64,000 nt of DNA from Turritopsis dohrnii (lineage: Eukaryota > Cnidaria > Hydrozoa > Anthoathecata > Oceaniidae). Positions 12,237 through 24,304 of the stretch are shown in pieces. Positions within the stretch are counted from its first letter, which is position 1. Every line of letters begins with the position of its first letter. The position numbers were made by a program, and so were the translations under genes. The stretch lies in the NCBI GenBank assembly GCA_027922465.2, contig BQMF02000387.1, forward strand, positions 1 to 64,000. Reading direction: 5' to 3'. The notes under the pieces were generated by a model. The model was given only the letters and a program-made list of their open reading frames with translations, was not told the origin of the DNA and made no database searches.

Positions 12237-13374
12237 ATTTTTCAATCCGAAATAGGTCAGTGCGACCAGTTTTATAATTTTATATTTTATATATATCGTA
12301 TATAAAGATTGTCTTGATCAAATTGCTTGTAAAAACCATAATGTCACGTGATCATTTTTATCTCGCTTTGTCGAGATGAATTCAACCATATACATAAACA
12401 CTCAAATTCATCCCGAGAAAACGGGACTTCAGCAAACTGGGACAAAACTGAGACAGTTTTTCTCATATAAACAGCCGCTTAGATCTTCCTAGCTTAGATT
12501 GTACTTAAGGATAGCCATCACCCCTTGCAGCATTTTTTCAGTTTTGTGTCCATAACTTTTGATTTGGTTATTTTTTCATGAACAAAGTATACATTTTTAA
12601 AAACCTTATAAAATTTCTTATTTAATAGATGTAACTTTATCTTCAAAATATCTAATTTTGAAAACGTTATTGCGGATAAGCGCATTTTGAAAAGGCTTAA
12701 TTTCTAGGAGCTCCATAGACCCTTTGAAAAATATTTGCCACGATACTTTTATGTTATTGTGTTCCATCTTTACTAAATTAAAAAAACTTTACTAAAATAT
12801 TTCTAAACAAGTGCTAGTTTTGACGAAATAAAAGATTTACTAAATTTAAAAGATGGTACCAAATAACAAATTTTTATAGCATCATAATACATTTTCAGAA
12901 AGCTCTCTGAAAGCTTTACCTTTTTATGAATTAAAATCACATTGATTATTTTTTGATAATGTGGGTGATGACTAAAATTAATTGCGTTTGGTTAAGGGTA
13001 CATGATACCGTTACTGAGTTACAGACGTCAAATTAGTAACGCCTAAACATATTGCGCCCAAATATTTATCTCTAAAATTGCACCAATAAAAACATTGTTT
13101 GTGTACATTTTAAAACTGGTCAATACAAAGAAATATGGACTTGTGATATGATTAAATTTATCCAGAAAAAATAATAACAACCATTGATAACGATTACTCC
13201 ATAACGCCCCTTTTAGGGTTATAACTATCATCATATGAAAAGTTTGTTTCAAATAAAAAATGAACCCAAAAAACCCTAATGAACTTTAAAATCATCGCAG
13301 TTTTGAGTAGTGACAGGACTAAACGGTAATGCGCCTCGTAATATCATGTGAAACATAATTTAGAAAAATAAATA

Positions 13375-16300
13375 TTAAATATTTTCGATATGATAAAGAA
13401 AGTACTTCTTGATTGTAAACGTTCGTAAGACTTCACCCTTTGTAACTTTTATCGTTGCATCTACGAACACAGCTGGAAATAGATATTCATCTTCGTCCTT
13501 GTATAAAGAAACGTCAATAGATAGCAGTTTGGGCGACTTTTCTTTGCAGCAAAATCTACACTTGATCTTTTCATCCGTGTTCGTACTTTCTATGTTCTTT
13601 GTTTTTATTTGATATACTCTTATAGAACTTTCAAATTTTTTCCAAGCGTCTGCATTCTATACATAAAAGGACATAATTAAGTAGAGCTCACACTCAGTTA
13701 AAAATTCAGATTACAACGCCAAAAAATGGGTTCATTATGTCAGTTGATACTTCTATCAAAAACGATTTTGTTATACATTTATACATGTAGCATGCATACA
13801 TGCATAACATTGTTATACATTTGTACAATGTTAAAGGACAACTAAAGAGAATTAGTGATGATTATAACTCATGTGGACAAAATTGTGAATTTCGAAATAC
13901 TCTTTAGACATTAAAGATAATCAGGTCGAGAATAAAGTGCGTCAGCAGTTTTCTTGTGAGATAATCTCCACCAGTCATTTCTTTACTTTGTTTGAGCGCT
14001 TTGTTAATAATGAACAACTGCTCGTCCCCAAACCATTACTCGATTGTTCTATTCCTAATGCATCGTCTACTTGTTTCTTATGCTTGAAGGATGATGTCGA
14101 AAATGTTATAAGCGATTCAATCTCCAAAACCATCGTCATTAGAATATTTGTAAATCTAAATTCTTATTCTACTTCACTGCAATTTTAGGTCTCAAAGAAC
14201 TTACAGCCATCGTAGTTTGTCGTAGTCATGGAGGTTACTGAATTGGATTTCTTCAAAATTTGTAATAAAGGTAATAAATCAACTACGCCTTGTCAATCTT
14301 ACGTTTTCTACACGTGTGTTCCTTCCATTAAGTTCAACTGCGCTGCTTTTACTAATTTTCCCTTCACTTACAAATTTGCGTTCTTGCTACTACAGACTTT
14401 AAGGGCAAGCTTTTAGAATTGATTTAAAAGCACCGCAAATGACCGAATAAGCGTCCGGGTTACTTATTTAAAAACAAGTTTTTCTTTCTAGCGATTATCA
14501 TTGCTCCTTACTGTCTACTAACTTGCGAAGGTAGAAAATTGTAATTAAGAACTTTGTACGTACTCGTACCTTTTCTGCACATTGACTTTGTCTGTTCTCC
14601 ATCGTAAAATTTAACTTCATATCTCCATTCAAATCAATATCGATCAAAATTGAGAATTCTCCATTATCAAGTAACGACAGTAATAAATTGGATTGATCCT
14701 TTGATTTTCGTATTAAACCGGTGCCATATATTGTCACACCAGGATAAACGACTCCTTTTATAATATCTTCGTATAGTCCATATAGTTTTTTAGCATAATC
14801 AGATTGCCAAAGTTCAATTTTGTCTGTAGCGAAAGTTAACACCGTCTACAATGAAAAACAGAGAAAAATATTTAGCACCACGTTATTTCATTGGTCGTGA
14901 TGTAATTTGATTTGTAATAGTTAGCCTATTACATTTAAGAATTTGTCTATCAAGAGCTCCTTGAAGCATCATTGGGCATTTTTATAGTTTTCCAAAAGGA
15001 TAGACAAGTTACTATGTATAATCACATGGTCCGTTGAAATTGAATTGACGTTTGCGTGATATTAACCTCAAATTTCCTGGCGATTTGAAATTCCCAGATA
15101 AATGAATGGTTATTCGTGAAATTAGAGAGTAACTTCCCTCAAACCCATGTTGTTGCTATTATTAATTAATAAAAGCATATGATTATAACTTAGATCTGAA
15201 GATTGGAAAATTTCATGTGCAGGTATTGCCGCAGCTTGACTTTCCACTGGATGAACATTGTATTTAATTTTTCGTTTTGGTACGCGTTGGGGATTTCAGT
15301 TGTGAAGGTACTTTATCATTTTTAAGCTGTCGGCTTCATAAGCTAAGAGTAAACAATTAATATCTGTTGCCGTAACACCATGTTTGTAAAACACCTTTTC
15401 GCAACAGAAGAAATACTTTGGAAACAAAGGGTGCAATGGAAAATGTGTCCGCTTCCCCTTAACTTCATTTGTGATATTGAAATACTTTGCCGGTGATAAA
15501 GCTAAAAGCAGATTAATTTTGGTGTTAAGGTGAAAGAATTATCACTATTCCACAGATGGTGATGCAAGAGCCAATGAATGCTGTGATGTTTTTGAATTAA
15601 CCAATGAACTGAATGAGAAAACATTTTTTTTGTTTGAATAACAAGACAAACAAACCAAACAAAAATACACAATGTTAGTAAAGTATCCATTTGTATACGA
15701 AGGAATACAAGATGCGCGGTCATTAGAGTATCCCTTTGCTACTAGCAATAACGATTAGTATGCAATTAGTGATCTTTAAGTCCAAATAACTTATAAAATA
15801 ACAACAAACAAACCTTCTGTAAATCAACGACATCATTGTACTGTTTGCTGAGAGTGCTATTGAAAATTGGATATCCAATTACCATTAACAGCAAATTGAA
15901 GAATTTCATATCGTGAGTAGTAACTCTGAATGCCCAAAAGTCTTGTTCAACTCCGACAATCCATTCCAAGAAGATGCTTATTGTTTCATTGTAAAAGCCA
16001 GTTGTAGCTGGACCATTAAAGATGCTTATTCTATTCTCGTGTTTCACTAAAACACTCCATTTAGGTTTCTCCCATACAGTTTCCGAAAGTAGCTTCAGTG
16101 GACCAGTTACCATTTCTTTTGAAGTAGTGCCCATCCATCGACGCACAGGATGTGAAAGTTCGAAAAAAACCATCCTCACGTTGGACTGTGTAGAACCATG
16201 AAAGAATTCAATCTCTTTTGACTCTTGCACCACAAAGTATTTAAATTTGATAAAGCATAGCTCATATGTTCCTTCGCCCAGTATTTTAATGCTGCCTTTA

Positions 16301-17100
16301 TGTTGAACTGCATAAACAGCCATATTGTTGAGTGACAAAACCTTATGAAGACTGTATGTTTTTACATATCCTAAAGATGCTTTTAAAAACAACTCTTCTC
16401 CATTACTTTTACAGTACTTATGAAGTACTCTGTTAGCAACATTTTGTATTTCCAAGTTTCGTAGCCCTTCTATGGAGCTAACATCAAATTCCTTGATAGC
16501 TTTTAAGGTGAATTTTGTTTGTGAGCAAGTAGAATCTGCCTCTCCATCTTTTATGTCTGAAGTTTCTTGCAAGAATTTGTAATATCTATTTAATTGAACA
16601 TTAGGTTGACTAGCTAGTGTGGAATCTCTCAATAAACACACGAAGGCTTTCGAAGCTTCTAAATAAAGAAAATCATTTATTGAAATAGAGCGACAACAGA
16701 AATCATCTCAATATGTTCTGCAAATACATTGGAACTCATTGGGTTACTATTATTCCTTGTAACTTTCTTTAAACAAAAGCCCATATAAGAAAACCAATTT
16801 GAAATCGCAAGAATTCAAAATTGTCAAACTATTATGAGTTCAAATTACCAAAAGATTGATTTACTTTGAAAAGTCCAAGTCTGCCCCAAATTTCATTTCC
16901 TTGGCTCAGGAGGTGTGAAGAACAAATCAAAACACTCGCGTAAAGAGATTGAATGATTAGTTATCTTTGATGTGAAAATTCCAAGAAATCAGACAATATA
17001 ATGTATATATGGGTGTATACATAAACTAAATAAATGAACTAACGGTCTCGTAGAGCTTCGAATTTGTCTTGACAGGAATTTTCTAAGATCTCGTCATCAC
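13375..17100 (-). CDS. Multi-exon gene of unknown family, first exon not found
   Basis: Four minus-strand exons join in frame. Exon a (17100-17044, 57 nt) lies between TTTATAG and C|GTTAGT, phase 1 in and out. Exon b (16658-15814, 845 nt) lies between TATTTAG and AAG|GTTTGT, and enters at phase 1 and leaves at phase 0. Exon c starts at 14845 after CATTGTAG. Its donor is either AAG|GTACGAG (end 14570, phase 0) or GTAC|GTACAA (end 14560, phase 1). Only the second fits exon d (13589-13375), which ends in TAA. The model gives about 467 residues after the missing exon. The protein is rich in aromatic and hydrophobic residues, with scattered cysteines and NxS/T sites (for example FNGPATTGFYNET). 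Exon a entering at phase 1 resembles the signal-peptide junction of the neighbouring CRD genes, which suggests a secreted or surface protein. I do not recognise the family. Confidence 0.55.
13915..14075 (-). repeat. Repeat family D, copy 3 (in an intron)
   Basis: Inverted relative to the copy at 12049. It contains CAGTTTTCTTGTGAGATAATC and TTTGAGCGCTTTGTTAATAA, the complements of the family landmarks. It lies in the intron between the last two exons of the 13.4-17.1 kb gene. Its 83-codon open frame on the plus strand is incidental. Confidence 0.7.
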
Positions 17101-17520
17101 CTATAAATAGAGTGCATACAATACTACTGCAAATACGCCTTTCCTGACTTTTTGTTTAAATGTCGAGTTAATGTTTAGTTATCATGTTTAGCCTCATTTC
17201 CATGTACTTTATTGTTTTCTTAATTTGATAATGTTTTCAATAAGTAGCAATTACTCCTTCTTTGAGTTCCCCAGTGGAATATTTAGAAGTAATTAAGAGT
17301 TCGAAAAAGAGGCGAAACGTAGAGGCTAGGTTATAATACGGTGTTTAAACAGAATTTTGATTAAGTTGAACTTAATGAAATGAATTCTGAAATGCAATAA
17401 TATGAAAGCAAATTTGCTGACAACAACTAAAACACCTTTTCATTAATTATCCCATCTTTGAAAAGTACAAATATTGCCTAAATCATATATCTACTCATTT
17501 AAATTCTTTTGCCTGATAAT

Positions 17521-17548
17521 GGATAACAGAAATGATCACGTCTCACGA
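17521..17548 (+). repeat. 28-bp direct repeat, left copy
   Basis: GGATAACAGAAATGATCACG followed by TCTCACGA occurs identically at 20571-20598, on the far side of the hAT-type element. The two copies are 3,050 bp apart. They lie about 70 bp outside the left end and 280 bp outside the right end of the element, so they are not its target duplication. Confidence 0.8.
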
Positions 17549-17960
17549 ACCTCGTGATATTTGAGTTTTTCATCATGCAATAATACGGCATTGTTCATCG
17601 TCGATTTTTTGAATGGCAGGGGCGGATCCAGGGTTAGGCAACTTAGGCAAATGCCTAACCCAAAATCAGTTAAATAATGTTTTTCATAAAATTGTATGAA
17701 AAAGGTATTGTATTAGTATTACAATAATCAGAAAATAATCGAAAATATCAAGAGATTCCCGCATCCAATCCGCCCGATCCTTTCTTTCCCAAATAGGGGA
17801 TTATTATTCTCCCCGGCGGCGAGGAGGCGCGGGGGGCGCCATGATCTTAAAAATTAATGTTTTTTACAGCTTGAGTTTATAGGTAGTGATCTCTGCCCCG
17901 AAAACGACTTCTCATAGTCACATTGACAACACAGACTAGTGCCTAACGCTCACCTTAGGC

Positions 17961-18122
17961 GAAGAAAATTTGCCTAAGGAGCCCCGGGTTTACACACTTT
18001 AATGAATGAACTGGAAGAAAATTTGCCTAAGGAGCCATGGGTTTACACACTTTAAATGAATGAACCAGAAGAAAATTTGCCTAAGGTACAACCATGGGTT
18101 TACACACTTTATTGAATGAATG
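17961..18122 (+). repeat. Tandem repeat, three ~54-bp units inside the hAT element
   Basis: GAAGAAAATTTGCCTAAGG starts at 17961, 18014 and 18068, each time followed by GGGTTTACACACTTTA and ATGAATGA. TTGCCTAA echoes the TIR-proximal motif of the host element. Confidence 0.85.
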
Positions 18123-18874
18123 GTCACAAAATCTGCACAAAACGACCGTGGGGGACTTTCGAATTAGACCCAGTTCAACATGGATTCGCTAGAAAACATC
18201 GTTGCAGCTTTTGATAGCAATAATGAAGTATTAATTAGGAAATTTTGAATTCACTTAATACATCTGTTGAAAACTGACTTCAAAATCTAGGAAAAGCATT
18301 TTTTTCGAGTTATGTCTCTTCTTTTGCTTTTGCGAAATGAAAACATTGTGGCTGCTTTAAAGCAAGTGTTTTATTATTTTATGTAATATAAATGGATTAT
18401 TAGCACCATAATTCGTTGACAGTTAATTATTAGCTCAGCTATGTATAATAAGTTTGTTTGTGTCAACTGAACCGAAGCCTAAATATTTTTGGTATCTGTT
18501 TCTGTTAACCAAAATGCATCTGTAAATGTTATGGAGTTACGTTTGAATGACTGAGTTTATAATACACAAAGTCATTGTTATTTTTCTGAGTTGTTTTGCG
18601 TAGGCAGCTGCATGGTTTTTTTAGCACCAGTATCTCTACCTGGTAACTTATTTCTACAGTTCAGTATAATTTTTCTTGGTTCGAGATGACTGTCTGGTTT
18701 TGAATTAAAGAACTTTAAAAGGATCCTGTGTCCAAAATGATATGAACCAATATGATAGAGATCAAAAAGACTCTTGTTAGTATTACTTACTTCCAGTTTC
18801 TGAGATATGTATATAATTTAATTTTCGAAATCTTACATTCACTTTATGCAATGCATATTTTATGATGTATATAA

Positions 18875-19039
18875 CAGTGGTGGATCTAGAGGTATGTCGA
18901 AATTTGTGTAGGAGAGCATTAACATAATTTGTGAATTCAATTTACATTACCAATGGGATTATTTGGACGCTTTTCTTTTATGGTTAGATTGCTAACACTC
19001 TCCTACACAAATTTCGACATACCTCTAGATCCGCCACTG
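18875..19039. mobile_element. Nested hAT-type MITE, 165 bp, 5-bp duplication TATAA
   Basis: The ends are CAGTGGTGGATCTAGAGG and CCTCTAGATCCGCCACTG, and the inverted pair continues for about 45 bp (TATGTCGAAATTTGTGTAGG). TATAA flanks both sides (18870-18874, 19040-19044). It has the same end type and the same 5-bp duplication as the element it sits in, which supports one transposition system mobilising both. Confidence 0.88.
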
Positions 19040-20570
19040 TATAATAAGTTAGTATATAGGTTAAACTTCTCATCGAAAGTTGTCATTAATACTATATCTT
19101 TTTAATTTACTATAGAGAGAAAGGGCTTTCACTTTGAGTGAGTGATAAGAAAATGAAGTTATAATATATTGAGAGTTTATACACATAAACAAAGAACAAA
19201 AATCTTATTCTTATACATAATTATACATCATAATTATGTATTGTATGATTTTATGATTTTTAAATCAAAATATCTGCCCAAGGAAACAGAATTTCCAAAA
19301 ACTAAGACTTCTGAAACAACTTTGTGCATTCTATCATCCCTCGAAATATCATTTTGGATGCAGGAACACTTTAACATCTTGGAGTTATTCTTTCATTTTG
19401 TCTTCTTTTGAAAAAGGTAATTTACATAATGTTTTAGTTTGACTTCTTGTTTCCTATGCTACATTAAATTCTGGAAAAAATCTTGTAGCTCTTATTTAAG
19501 TGGAAGCAGACATAATTTATCTGTTGTTGTGTAGTTTTATATATAGGTTCTTGGACTTGTCTCAGGGATTTCTGGAAACACCATCTTTTACTATATTGTG
19601 GTTGACATTAATTATTTAACCATGGATCATTTTTAGGGTAGGGTATACTATTTGATTTGATGAGCGCCTAGTGCAAAAATCTGTTTTTATTTTGCTGCCG
19701 GATAATGATCAAGGAGCTTGTCTCTAATTTTGATTTTGGTCATTTTACTCTATTTCTTAATATAATTTCTTTTCTTTTCTTTCTATCTGACCATCTTGAC
19801 CAGTACATAGATGAAATATCATGTATTTATCTGAGTGCTCCAATCTATCATGGTATAGGTGATTGAAAATTTATTTATTTGATTCATTACAAGTATGTTT
19901 TCATTTGATGGATTCTTCCTGTTCATGTACAAGCAATCAAGAAAATGAAGAAGATAACAGATGAAGTAATTTATTGGTTATTTACTTAACCTCCAATCTG
20001 GCAGAAAATATTATTTTGGCCTACATAAAGTAGTTCAATACATTCCATTCATACTCAATTAGTTTTCTTTTGTTTATTTCCCTTATTCCATTAGTGCAAC
20101 AATACAGGCTTGCATTATAACACTCCTTACGTTAGGACGAATGAATTTGAGTTAATATTTTTTACATTTCGAAAAGTATGTATTAGATTGGGCGTAAACT
20201 GGCGTAAATTTCATCGATTGCGCCCTTATGAGTGTTTGGCAAAAAAAATTTGCCTAACCCTTAAAAAATCCTAGATCCGCCCCTGAATGGCACGTAAATT
20301 TAAAGGATAACAAAACATATTTACTTTGCAGTAAACAGTAAATTTTTGCGCGAATTTGGAAAAATCGAATGTGCAGCAAAAGTTATCTTCAACGAATTTT
20401 TATCATTCTGCACAATCAGTTTGAATTCAGTTTTTATGTATATTGATAAAAAAATAATCAAACTTTTGCCTACATTTTCTATTCAAATACTTTTTGCACC
20501 AAAGAGATGTCGCTAAAGAACCCTCGGTAAATTTTGATATTTTCAATTCTTTATTATCAGTAAAATAACA

Positions 20571-20598
20571 GGATAACAGAAATGATCACGTCTCACGA
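20571..20598 (+). repeat. 28-bp direct repeat, right copy
   Basis: Identical to 17521-17548; see that entry. Confidence 0.8.
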
Positions 20599-21802
20599 TG
20601 TTCATTGCAATAAACTAAACTATACAGTATGAGTCTGAAAAACTGTTTTGCAAAATCCAAACGAAATTTAAAACTGAAATAACTGGAATAAAATAATATT
20701 TTTACACCGTTGGATAGGTATAGCCATAAATCTAGCCAGCTTTCCAATGATATAGGAATCGCAGCTTGAAAACATGTCTGCGGGCGTCTGCTATCCAACA
20801 ATGTAAAATTATTATTATATTCCAGTTATTTTCGTTTTAAATTTCATTCGACTTTTGCGTAAGAGTTTTTCAGACTCATATTGTGTACTTTAATTAAGTT
20901 TTGCACGAACGTAGGTTGGATAAACTCATGAATTTCTCGACGATTCACTGATCAGATAACAAATACATCATGAGAAAGACAAAATGATAAGGATTCAATT
21001 GATATAAATTTATAATACAAATGTGATATCTACTTTGAAAACTGCAGTAATATTTCTTGTTTCCAATTTTTTGATACACACTGTACCAACACAGCGTACG
21101 CCACGAATTTTAAGAATGGTGATTGTTTCATTGAATTATTCGCTCAGATAATGCTTGTACTACTTGTACTACTCTAAACAACAGACTTGATGTTGAAAGG
21201 GGCTGAATTTACCGCTCTTATAATTATAATTCAATGTTACAATTACTTACTCTGGAATAACTTAAAGCTAACAAAACGTTGCCTCAGTTTTTTTCAAAAC
21301 CAATAGATATTTCACAATCATCATTTATCATTGTTCATATCAATCATCATTGTTCATATCCTTACGCTCGTATTTATGCATGGCCTGTCTCGGCTATTCA
21401 TACATTTCTCAGCTGTTACTGAATATTAGACAAAAGTGAGACAAGGTTTTTTTCCTAAGATCTCATTGGTTCGAATAAACGTCGTTACGTCGACATCGAT
21501 TGATGTGTACGGGACTTGGAGCTCGGCAAAATCAGAATAACAACCAAAAAACCGTTGTCGAGATATCGATGATTTCAGTTTTTCGAAAGATCAAACGTGT
21601 TTACATAATATCTGAATAGAAATTAGCGAATGACGCATGATTGAAAGAAAAATACAAACAAATATCAGCGATGTTTATTCACAAAAGATCACAAAAGATC
21701 ACATATTTGAACAAAAGATATTTATTTTGAGTTAAACACAAAAAAAAGTTTTTTTGTAAAAAGTGCTTGTAAAATTAACTTTTTGACTCCAGAAACTTAA
21801 TC
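20599..21802. other. Noncoding-looking stretch
   Basis: No coding exon or complete element was recognised. The missing first exon of the 13.4-17.1 kb gene might lie here or further right, but no ATG plus hydrophobic stretch plus phase-1 donor was found. Confidence 0.4.
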
Positions 21803-21804
21803 TA

Positions 21805-22427
21805 CAGTGTGTTTCGTAATGTTGGAAATGGAAATTTTAAAGTTTTTTTTTTTAAATACATATACCGAATTTCAAAATAATTTTTACATCGATGGAAAGC
21901 CATGTTCAACCTTTTCGGCTAGTATATTTTTGTGAAAAATGTAAAAGTGGGTTTTGAAAAAATAAGGAAAATGTCATCGAAAAATGTAATTAAATTTTTA
22001 ATGGTCGATTAACACGTAGTTTAATTACATCGTGCTTATTGTTTCAAAACACTGAATCCATTCAAATTTTTATTAATTTTATGTTTGCGTTGAGATCCCC
22101 AAATTGATATTTTAAAACATAAAAGTTTAACGTTTTTCGTGAACACACAGCTTAAATTTGTTTATTGTTTTCCAAATTGCTGCCATTGTTTGAAAAAATC
22201 TTTTCTTTTCATTCACTTCTTAATCGACCATTAAAAATTTAATTCTATTTTTCCAAGACATTTTCCTTATTTTTTCAAAAACCACTTTTTCATTTTTCAC
22301 AAAAACATGCTATCCGAAAGAACTTCAAAATGGCTTTCCAACGGTGTAAAAATTATTTTTCAATTCGGTATATTCATTTAAAAAAACAGCTTTGAAATTT
22401 CCATTTCCAACATTACAAAACACACTG
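21805..22427. mobile_element. Fold-back Tc1/mariner-type MITE, 623 bp
   Basis: The left arm starts CAGTGTGTTTCGTAATGTTG and the right arm ends CAACATTACAAAACACACTG. The arms stay complementary for about 200 bp. TA lies on each side (21803-21804, 22428-22429), as expected for Tc1/mariner insertion. There is no transposase inside. Related copies are at 23357-23633, 10341-10541 and 30535-30638. Confidence 0.88.
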
Positions 22428-22474
22428 TATGATAAAAATTGCGTAGGAAACGCTAAAAAGTGTGCTTTATTATA

Positions 22475-23280
22475 CAGTGTGTCCTAGAGAATTTTGGTCT
22501 GAGATTTTAAGAGCCCATAACTTTTCACAGCTATATCAGATTTCAGCGATTTTGACATCATTCGATGGAATTTTATTCAAGGATTTGAAAAATATACATT
22601 TTGTTCTCCAAAACCTTTTGTTTGGGAAACAATTAAGGATTTTATCATGAAAAAGGCCAATTATCTTCTTTTTGGTTAATTAACACATCTTTCAATAACA
22701 GCTATCAAAGGTCATTATTAAAAACAATAACAAGTCAAGTGGCTGTAAAACACAAGAGTCATTACAAGCAAAACTTTAAGCTGTCTCAACATGTTCCCCG
22801 TTTCTCTGGACACAGCGATTTGCTCTAGCTGTCATTTCATAAAGAGTGGCGAATAAAATTTTGATTTTGTCTAAGATTATTTGCAGCGTCAACAATTTTA
22901 CTTTTAAACTCTGTTAGACTCTGGATCTCTGTGAAGAAAACTTTTTGTAGCAACTAAAGATTGCCCATGTAATGAACGAAATTTTGTAGAAGTCCCGGTG
23001 TCGCAATTTTTAACTTTGTGATGAGATATCAATTTTAGTGTGTTCAATAACACCACGACACGTAAACAAAAGAATAATTGCACGTGAAAACTTACTTTTG
23101 TTAAACATTAAGGATTCAATGACTGTGGCAAAGGTGTTGGACTAAATTATTTCAAATATAGGCTTTTAAAGTCATTGAAGGAAATGCTATCGAATGATGT
23201 AGAAATCTCTAAAATCTGATATATTTATAAAAAGTTATAGCTTGTTAAAATCTCAAACCAAAATTCTCTAAGGTACACTG
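22475..23280 (-). mobile_element. Degenerate mariner/IS630-type element with transposase tail
   Basis: The ends CAGTGTGTCCTAGAGAATTT and AAATTCTCTAAGGTACACTG are inverted repeats of about 36 bp with few mismatches, and TA lies on each side (22473-22474, 23281-23282). The outer five bases match the neighbouring MITE family, but the rest differs, so it is a separate family. A decayed transposase C-terminus lies inside on the minus strand. Confidence 0.82.
22775..22965 (-). pseudogene. Mariner/IS630 transposase C-terminal remnant
   Basis: Reading the minus strand gives TEIQSLTEFKSKIVDAANN, then a frame break, then a segment ending RCVQRNGEHVET and a stop. The pattern (an acidic start, xxLxxLKxRIxxA, then a C-terminal NGxHxE motif) is the usual end of mariner-like DDE transposases. 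The catalytic residues are not visible, so the gene is dead. Confidence 0.6.
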
Positions 23281-23356
23281 TAGATGAGTTCCCATGTGAC
23301 CTTACGTTTATGTTGATAAATATCACTGTTCATTTCGAGATAATTGATGTATGCTA

Positions 23357-23633
23357 CAGTGTAATTCGTAATGTTGGAAATGGAAATTTTAAAGTTGTTT
23401 TTTTAAATGAATCTACCGAATTTCAAAATAATTTTTACATCAATGGAAAGCCATTTTCAAGCTCTTTCGGCTAGTATATTTTTGTGAAAAATGAAAAAGT
23501 GGGTTTTGAAAAAATAAGGAAAATGTCTTGGAAAAATATAATTAAATTTTTAATGGTCGATTAAAAAGTGAATGAAAAGTAAAGATTTTTTCAAACAATG
23601 AAATTTCCATTTCCAACATTACGAAACACACTG
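23357..23633. mobile_element. Fold-back Tc1/mariner-type MITE, 277-bp shorter copy
   Basis: It starts CAGTGTAATTCGTAATGTTG and ends CAACATTACGAAACACACTG between TA dinucleotides (23355-23356, 23634-23635). The left arm matches 21805 closely, while most of the right arm is deleted. Confidence 0.88.
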
Positions 23634-23929
23634 TATTACAGGCTCTTTTAAATTTTTCTCATAATTGATAAACTCAGACAGAATTGTTCTCTATCTGTTC
23701 GATGTTCTATTGTTATTTATCATCTCAATCGTCTTCATATTACGCTATCAATCAGCCAATTAGCATCAAATTCTTTGTATCATAAGCCATCGAAACATGG
23801 AATTTTCATGTGTTGTTTAATCTTTAAATGGAAATGCTAATATCTTTGTTTGTTATCACAATATGACTTAAGTTTATGCTTCCAAGTTTATCGAAGTTAT
23901 TGAATAGCGGATCAGATAAGCAAATTAGC

Positions 23930-24235
23930 AGGATTTGGAAAAATCATGTTTCGTTTACACGAAACTATTTTTATATAGATTCGTAGGGAATTGTATTCAG
24001 CTTAGGAGAGTTGTTCGTGAATTTTTCCCTACTAAGTCATTAGAAACTTCACATCAGCACTCGAAATAAGCGTGCAAAGTAATGATGTTTCTTTTGATAT
24101 AACAAAAGGTTTTAAATCTCTGAAGTACCGTTTTAGTAAAACAGTTTTTAAAAGATTCGCACAAGTAAATGTTTTTTTTTTTCGTGTATCAGGCTCGTCG
24201 AGTTTACGAATCTACCTAATTGAAACGCTTTTAAT
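23930..24235 (+). repeat. Interspersed repeat family A, copy 2
   Basis: Inverted relative to 1965-2265. It contains ATCATGTTTCGTTTACACGA, TTTTTCCCTACTAAGTCATT, AATAAGCGTGCAAAGTAATG and CAGGCTCGTCGAGTTTACGA. Confidence 0.75.
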
Positions 24236-24304
24236 CCAAAGTCTTTTTACCTCTTCTTATCATCATTTGAAAGACTGACTCGGCGGTATATATGTATATA
24301 TATT

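Larger units (their letters stand above)
9877..13374. other. Intergenic stretch with several dispersed repeat copies
   Basis: No coding exon was recognised. The stretch holds two copies of repeat family D (10145-10333, 12049-12236) and a partial Tc1/mariner-type MITE (10341-10541). The remainder is unremarkable AT-rich DNA. Confidence 0.5.
17617..20285. mobile_element. Non-autonomous hAT-type element, 5-bp target duplication
   Basis: The left end reads CAGGGGCGGATCCAGG and the right end CCTAGATCCGCCCCTG, an inverted pair. The next motif, GGGTTAGGCAA, is also mirrored (TTTGCCTAACCC). The 5-bp sequence AATGG flanks both sides (17612-17616, 20286-20290). CAGGGGCGGATC-type ends are typical of hAT elements, and five-base duplications are reported for the group called hAT5. 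The interior has no transposase frame. It carries a three-unit tandem repeat at 17961-18122 and a nested smaller element at 18875-19039. Confidence 0.75.

Noticed and set aside
13937..14188. An 83-codon plus-strand frame resembling the 60-codon frame at 12026-12208
   Set aside because: The resemblance comes from repeat family D copies. Other copies (10145, 43885) do not keep the frame open.
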